Program-made: the position numbers and the translations under genes
In this document: piece after piece, positions 58,341-64,000 of the stretch
Layout of the letters: every line of letters starts with the position of its first letter
Numbering within the stretch: position 1 is the first letter of the stretch
The notes under the pieces: model-generated
What the model saw: only the letters and a program-made list of their open reading frames with translations
The model's database searches: none
What the model was told of the DNA's origin: nothing
Origin: Ampullaceana balthica
Lineage: Eukaryota > Mollusca > Gastropoda > Lymnaeidae
Assembly (NCBI GenBank): GCA_944989445.1
Contig: CALYLW010001376.1
Coordinates: 1-64,000 of the forward strand
Reading direction: 5' to 3'
Length of the DNA stretch: 64,000 nt

Positions 58341-59197
58341 GGCTCGCCCTACAGAAGAGCACCTCTATGTCGATGCCCGCTTGGTGAGGCTCGCCCTACA
58401 GAGGAGCACCTCTATGGCGATGTCCGCTTGGTGAGGCTCGCCCTACAGGGGAGCACCTCTATGGCGATGCCCGCTCGGTGAGGCTCGCCCTACAGAGGAG
58501 CACCTCTATGGCGATGCCCGCTTGGTGAGGCTCGCCCTACAGAGGAGCACCTCTATGGCGATGCCTGCTTGGTGAGGCTCGCCCTACAGAGGAGCACCTC
58601 TATGGCGATGCCCGCTTGGTGAGGCTCGCCCTACAGAGGAGCACCTCTATGGCGATGCCCGCTTGGTGAGGCTCGCCCTACAGAGGAGTACCTCTATGGC
58701 GATACACGCTTGGTGAGGCTCACCCTACAGAGGAGTACCTCTATGGCGATGCCCGCTTGGTGAGGCTCGCCCTACAGAGGAGTACCTCTATGGCGATGCC
58801 CGCTTGGTGAGGCTCGCCCTACAGAGGAGTACCTCTATGGCGATGCCCGCTTGGTGAGGCTCGCCCTACAGAGGAGTACCTCTATGGCGATGCCCGCTTG
58901 GTGAGGCTCGCCCTACATAGGAGTACCTCTATGGCGATGCCCGCTTGGTGAGGCTCGCCCTACAGAGGAACACCTCTATGGCGATGCCCGCTTGGTGAGG
59001 CTCGCCCTACAGAGGAGTACCTCTATGGCGATGCCCGCTTGGTGAGGCTCGCCCTACAGAGGAGTACCTCTATGGCGATGCCCGCTTGGTGAGGCTCGCC
59101 CTACAGAGGAGTACCTCTATGGCGATGCCCGCTTGGTGAGGCTCGCCCTACAGAGGAGTACCTCTATGGCGATGCCCGCTTGATGAGGCTCGCATGC
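58258..59197. repeat. 47-bp minisatellite derived from the LINE ORF end, ~20 copies
   Basis: Unit contains GAGGAGTACCTCTATGGCGA, TGCCCGCTTGGTGAGGCTCG and CCCTACA. The first unit lies inside the RNase H reading frame (ECLYGDARLVRLAL), so the array is an expansion of coding sequence. 47 is not a multiple of three; the frame ends in the second or third unit. After the last unit, GCATGCGATAAAATGAACCG and a LINE-like 3' UTR follow. Confidence 0.95.
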
Positions 59198-59484
59198 GAT
59201 AAAATGAACCGGGTCCCAAGGGCTTAACGGCTCGACCCAAAAGAGAATGTAGATTCAATAGGAATTTCATGTTGAATAAAAAAATTTAACAATAAAAGAA
59301 TGAAATAAGTACCAGTGACATGATGAACCCGAACTTGAAATAAGCTTTCCCTGCATCCCATGGCAGAACATACAGTTGGAACAAGCACATTTACCCACAG
59401 GAATCATGGCTTTCTACCTTGACTCCCCTCCATATACTGCCGCACGCCCGACACAACAATTACTGGCGTGCTATTTTTTAAAAT

Positions 59485-60475
59485 CCTTTAATTTATATTA
59501 ACTCGTGGTGTCTGCTTGCTTGCACCCTTGAACCCTTGCATCCTTGCTTGTCGCCAAAACTTTGGATCAATTTTAAACCCACTTCATCGTAAGCTAGCGA
59601 GCTGAAATTTTGCAGGCAGTTTCGTACCGATGATAAAAACAATGTATCAAAATTTCACATCGATCACATGTACCGTAATTAAATTATTGATTTTTTAGAT
59701 TATTTTATTTATTCCTATGCATCATGTTATTTTTTTAGATAGAGTGTAAGGGTGCGCATTATATTGAACAACCTTTCTGTCGCGCAATAAGGGGCGTATT
59801 TTATTGACAACACTTTTTATAAACATATTCGTGATCGGTGCGCATTATATTAAACAGGTTTTACGACACAACTACAATTTTGTATTTTTGAATGGTCTTG
59901 CGCTGCGTATTATAATGAACATTCTTTTAGTTACTTCTCGTACATAAAGGATTTATATTCAAAAATTGGTTTTTTACGTTTTTTAAAAATTAAATCTTTT
60001 ATATTAACTCGTGGTGTCTGGTTGCTTGCGCCCTTGCTTGTCACCAAAACTTTGGATCAATTTTTCCCCCACTTACTCGTAAGCTAGCGAGCTGAAATTT
60101 TGCAGGCAGTTTCTTACCGGTGATAAAAACAATGTATCAAAATTTCACATCGATCACATGTACTGTAATTAAATTATTGATTTTTAGATTATTTTATTTG
60201 TTCCTATGTATCATGTTATTTTTTGAGATAGAGTGTAAGGGTGCGAATTATATTGAACAACCTTTCTGTCGCGCAATAAGGTGCGTATTTTATTGACAAC
60301 ACTTTTTATAAACATATTCGTGATCGGTGCGCATTATGGTAAACATGTTTTACGACACAACTGCAATTTTGTATTTTTGGATGGTCTTGCGCTGCGTATT
60401 ATAATGAACATTCTTTTAGTTACGTCTCGTACATAAAGGATTTATAGTAAAAAACTTGTTTTTTTACGGGTTTTT
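59485..60475. repeat. Complex satellite, alternating arrangement
   Basis: Reverse-complement copies of the B (ACTCGTGGTGTCTG...GTACCGTAATTAAAT) and A (TGTCGCGCAATAAGG, GGTGCGCATTATATTAAAC, GCGCTGCGTATTATAATGAA) units of 30440-31455, here as B-A-B-A. The two B-A pairs are very similar, suggesting a ~490-bp duplicated unit. Confidence 0.85.
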
Positions 60476-60995
60476 TTTTCTTCAAATAGTTGGGCCCATG
60501 TTTCTGTGTAAGAATAAAACGTACGTCAATATTCTCAAATAGTTGGTTAAATGTTTCTGTGTACGTAACAAAATTATTTCAATATCCTACCAGGCAATAC
60601 ATGTTGCTTTTTTTTTAATTACACCAGATTTTAGAATAACTTTATAGGAAGAAGTGGTCCCGTGGTCCCTGGGTTCTATCTATATATAAAATTGTATTGG
60701 TCTGAAAGTTCTTCATCAGGACATGCATGTATCTTAGGATTACTGAAGCTTGAGGACATTTCCCTTACTTTCAACTTTGACAAGGTTTGAGAAACACAGT
60801 GTAAATTTTTTTTCTTAACTAGATTCTTACTTATAGTTTATTTGAATTCATGAAAAGGATATCACCGTCACTAGCCCCACTAGCCTTGACCTAGTTCAAC
60901 ACATAAAATTATGAATGGTTTAATTTTAACTATAAATATAACACTTTAATTTTTCATTTGACATACACACAATTTACCCTTGTGCTAATTGCTTC

Positions 60996-61820
60996 CAGGG
61001 CTGCGAAAACTAAAGATTAATTTCTCGATTAATCGATAAAATATTTTATCGATAAAAAATTTTTAACGATTAATCGACCCACCACTTATAAATGAACTGG
61101 AAGTAAAAAAAAAGTAAACTATTTCAGTCGATAAGTATAAACTTATATCCGGACGATTACAGGATCATTTTGTTTTTAAACTATTGACTGACGTGAATGT
61201 TCAAAATGTTGATAAAAGTTATGGTTTCCATTGAGAGAAATTGTTTGCCTACCTTCAAATGTTCCCTCTAAATCCAAGCTTCGTTGGTCAGTGTGCTAAG
61301 TTTTAAAAAAAACAACTCGTGTGCAAAGTGGCATAAAGGCCAGTTTTGTGTGCAATATTTTACAAAAATTTGCTGCGCGGTGATTCTAAATTCCTGCATG
61401 GCGTGGGTCAAATATCTGCGCAGCCGCGCTGCTTAACGCGAACATGGCTACTATGTTTCTAACACTTTGCTTACATATCACCTGCAAACCAGAAATCCAC
61501 TGCAGTATCGGAAACTTCAGCTGAAACAATCTAAAGTTATGTGAATGATTGTTCATCTCGGCTGGTTATATTGTCAATAAGATCCGCTCATAACTTGAAC
61601 CAAATAATGTCAATACACTTGTCTGTTTGCCTTGTTGGTTAAAAGATGTCATATAAAGAAGACATTCCAGTGTTATTTCGATTTTCGACAAGTACGTGTA
61701 ATAAATGTAACGTTTGACACCATAAATTTCAATTTTCTGCTTTAATCGAAATTAACGATTAATTAATCGTTAATTTTTTTTAAAAGTTAACTATTACATT
61801 TAAATAAATCGTTAATAGCC

Positions 61821-61823
<3 letters not shown>
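60996..61823. mobile_element. TAGGGCTG hAT-like element, long form, copy 4
   Basis: Starts CAGGGCTGCGAAAACTAAAG and ends TTAATAGCCCTA. Same length and orientation as 53172-53998, differing mainly by substitutions and 1-3 nt indels. Followed directly by a (TA)n run. Confidence 0.8.
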
Positions 61824-61886
<63 letters not shown>

Positions 61887-61912
61887 ATATATATTATAAT
61901 ATATATAATTTT
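61824..61912. repeat. (TA)n microsatellite
   Basis: Long TA run with a few interruptions. Confidence 0.96.
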
Positions 61913-62059
61913 TTTAAAATAAAAAAAGTAAATATATTATGTTAATGTCAACACATTTGAGCTTAAGCTGAGGGCTGAATGTTGACATTCTTTTTATGGA
62001 GCTCTATATATTTAAATATGTGCACTTAAAAATAGATCAATAAACAAACAGATAGGCAT

Positions 62060-62130
62060 ATAGATAAATAAACAAACAGACAGACAGACAGACACATAGA
62101 CCAACAGATAGACAGACAGACAAACTGATA
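62060..62130. repeat. GACA/GATA simple repeat
   Basis: ACAGACAGACAGACAGAC followed by impure GATAGACA units. Confidence 0.85.
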
Positions 62131-62154
62131 GAATGCCTTATAGTAAATATCATT

Positions 62155-62590
62155 GAGAACTCTGTGATTATGTAAACTCTGTGATTATGTAAACTCTGTG
62201 ATTATGTAAACTCTCTGATTATGTAAACTCTGTGATTATGTAAACTCTGTGCTTATGTAAACTCTGTGCTTATGTAAACTCTGTGATTATGTAAACTCTG
62301 TGATTATGTAAACTCTGTGATTATGTAAACTCTGTGATTATGTAAACTCTCTGATTATGTAAACTATGTGATTATGTAAACTCTGTGATTATGTAAACTC
62401 TGTGATAATGTAAACTCTGTGATTATGTAAACTCTGTGATTATGTAAACTCTGTGATTATGTAAACTCTGTGATTAGTAAACTCTGTGATTATGTAAACT
62501 CTGTGATTATGTTAACTCTGTGATTATGTAAACTCTGTGATTATGTAAACTCTGTGATTATGTAAACTCCGTGATTATGTAAACTCTGTT
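62155..62590. repeat. 17-bp minisatellite, about 25 copies
   Basis: Unit GTAAACTCTGTGATTAT, highly homogeneous, with rare variants (CTCTCTG, GTGCTTAT, a 1-nt deletion near 62475). Confidence 0.96.
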
Positions 62591-62643
62591 GTTTTTATTT
62601 CCTTGGTGTAATTATTGTCATCGTGGCTTGTTTAGAAAAAAAT

Positions 62644-62817
62644 CTAGAGGCGTTACTAATGTGTTGCGTGGGGTGCGGATCGCACCGGGTGACCTCATCA
62701 CAAGGGGTGACACAAAAGGGTAACATTCTGTATGCCTCGTCATTTGGCACTGACAGACTCGGAGCAGGTCTATGGAGTAAGTTGTAGGGGGTAACACCAT
62801 CCCTAATGACGCCTCTG
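62644..62817. mobile_element. Small hAT-like MITE, 174 bp
   Basis: CTAGAGGCGTTACTAATG and CCCTAATGACGCCTCTG are imperfect inverted ends. AGAAAAAA-type flanks on both sides may be the target duplication. Interior GGGGTGCGG and GGTGACACAAAAGGG words are shared with 63724. Confidence 0.65.
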
Positions 62818-63359
62818 AGAAAAAAAAATGTCATGTCTTACAAAAATAATTAACTAAATCCTTCCCCTGTGTTCATTGTCGAGCATACGTAATAAAATTG
62901 TCAATTATAACCACTTAGTATTCAAAACAAGGCATGGATATTCACGCAATATTCAAACACACTTTAGTTAAAAACCAATTTTAAATAAACCTATCCATTG
63001 ATATGGAACTTTGATTTGACCCTTACGAAAGTCAGTTTTAAAGTTCAATTTAAAAAAAGGGAGGCGTTATACGGAGATTTCTCTTTTTTTAAACAAACAA
63101 AATTTCCGTTATAATTTAGTATATATGTACCTGTCATAGCTTAAAATTTATTTCGAAAAGATTTATGATTTTAAAATTAATTTGGTAAAAGCAAAGAGAA
63201 CGGTGCGCTCTATAAATCGCATTTTTTTGTTGCTATATTAAATTTGTTGAGGATCTCTACTGGACTACTTGGATTTCACCGAAGCTAAGAGTGTTTTTTA
63301 AAAATATTTTTTATTATTATTATTTCGTTTTATTCGTTTCATTTGTGTACTATTTGTCC

Positions 63360-63450
63360 GTTGAGGAAGGCTCTTTGCCGAAACGTTCGCTGTTGTGTTA
63401 CGTCCTGTCATGCCTACTAATACCCTGTTTTTATATTATAAATTTACCTA
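63360..63450 (+). mobile_element. Possible Penelope/LINE 3' region fragment
   Basis: GAGGAAGGCTCTTTGCCGAA followed by ACGTTCGCTG resembles the conserved 'GAGGA-GGCTC--GCCGAAACGT' stretch commonly found 3' of reverse-transcriptase genes of Penelope-type elements (recollection). No coding context remains. Confidence 0.35.
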
Positions 63451-63723
63451 TTTAAAAGCCTGATTGCAGTCTCACCCCCATTACTTTATTCACTTGATAC
63501 TTAGAGTTCAAGAATCTAATGCCCTAACCGTGAGACCACAGAAGCTCATGAATCGTATGAATTTTTAAAAATCTTATATCAAATCGGCAAGTAGTCACAT
63601 GACCAGCCAAAAACATTTGCGTATGACGCTAAGAATCATGGGAAATATCTGTCTATAATGTCCAGCGTTATACGGAGATATCTCCGAATAATCACTTCGT
63701 TTAAAAAATGTTTATGGTTAATG

Positions 63724-63972
63724 CAGAGGCCTCACTAGGCTCGGTGTCACCCATTGCGGTAGCTCATGGTGTCACACATTGCGGTAGCTCATGGTGTCAC
63801 ACATTGCGGTAGCTCATGGTGTCATCCCCTCACGACTCACCCTATGTACCTGCTCCGAGTCTGCTACTGCCATATAACGGGAAAATACAGAATTCTATAA
63901 TTTGGTGTCACCCCTTGTGATGGCGTCGCCCGGTGCGGTCCGCACGCCCCGCACCCTCTAGCGACGCCTCTG
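63724..63972. mobile_element. hAT MITE, 249 bp, with internal tandem repeat
   Basis: Ends CAGAGGCCTCACTAGG and CTCTAGCGACGCCTCTG. Flanks GGTTAATG and TGTTAATG match 7/8. Three tandem copies of a ~28-bp TGCGGTAGCTCATGGTGTCA unit occur near the left end. Confidence 0.82.
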
Positions 63973-64000
63973 TGTTAATGATTTTATGCTAGAACAATAG

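Noticed and set aside
60681..60720. Helitron 5' end (A then TCTATATATAAAATTG)
   Set aside because: The start fits the TC-plus-TATA-rich pattern, but no matching hairpin/CTAG 3' end was found nearby.

Overview
This window is AT-rich nuclear DNA from an invertebrate animal. I infer a mollusc, probably a heterobranch gastropod, because of the transglutaminase type, the LINE/SINE families and the invertebrate-style gene at the left end; this is inference, no species marker is present. Nothing bacterial is seen (no operons, rRNA, CRISPR or plain tRNA genes). Genes are spliced, and most of the rest is transposons, often nested, plus minisatellites.

The main host gene is a transglutaminase on the minus strand. 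Eight exons (14605 down to 6557) can be read with matching splice sites and phases. They encode an N-terminus beginning MGSGASLC (a myristoylation-type start followed by Cys), the N-terminal beta domain and the first part of the catalytic core, including the nucleophile motif YGQCWVFSG. The exon with the catalytic His and Asp and the C-terminal barrels are not in the window and should lie beyond position 1. The introns hold a pogo/Tigger-like element, a 1.56 kb TIR element with an inserted LINE end, a TTA-target MITE, a 52-bp hAT relic and a 318-bp TIR element. A 21-bp tandem repeat sits just upstream of the start codon.

Left end (1-5.1 kb): a degenerate minus-strand gene of about 1,210 codons, with N-terminal zinc-finger-like Cys/His clusters, an XPG/FEN1-like PIN nuclease region and a C-terminal Cys-rich CXC domain. 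It is broken by a 73-bp tandem duplication, a 1-nt indel in a homopolymer and two in-frame stops. If the transglutaminase continues off-window, this gene sits in its eighth intron.

16.5-35.3 kb: hAT elements (one nested in another with perfect 8-bp target duplications), 3' ends of one LINE family ending in (GATAA)n, a 39-bp minisatellite split by a GC-rich insert, a DD37D mariner inserted into a hAT, and a complex satellite. 35.5-46.4 kb: 49-, 24- and 21-bp minisatellites, a Helitron-like 3' end, a 2.88 kb hAT with perfect target duplication (itself hosting a MITE), tRNA-derived SINEs and two more TTA/ATT-target MITEs.

47.9-53.0 kb: a probable small two-exon plus-strand gene (93 codons) whose intron contains a hAT MITE, a 910-bp TIR element and a head-to-tail array of three Helitron-type units with exact TC...CTAG ends in an A|T target. 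53-64 kb: two near-identical 827-bp hAT-like elements, a SINE whose 3' tail matches the LINE tail, a LINE RNase H domain whose last codons have expanded into a 47-bp minisatellite of about 20 units, a second copy of the complex satellite, a 17-bp minisatellite and two small hAT-like MITEs.
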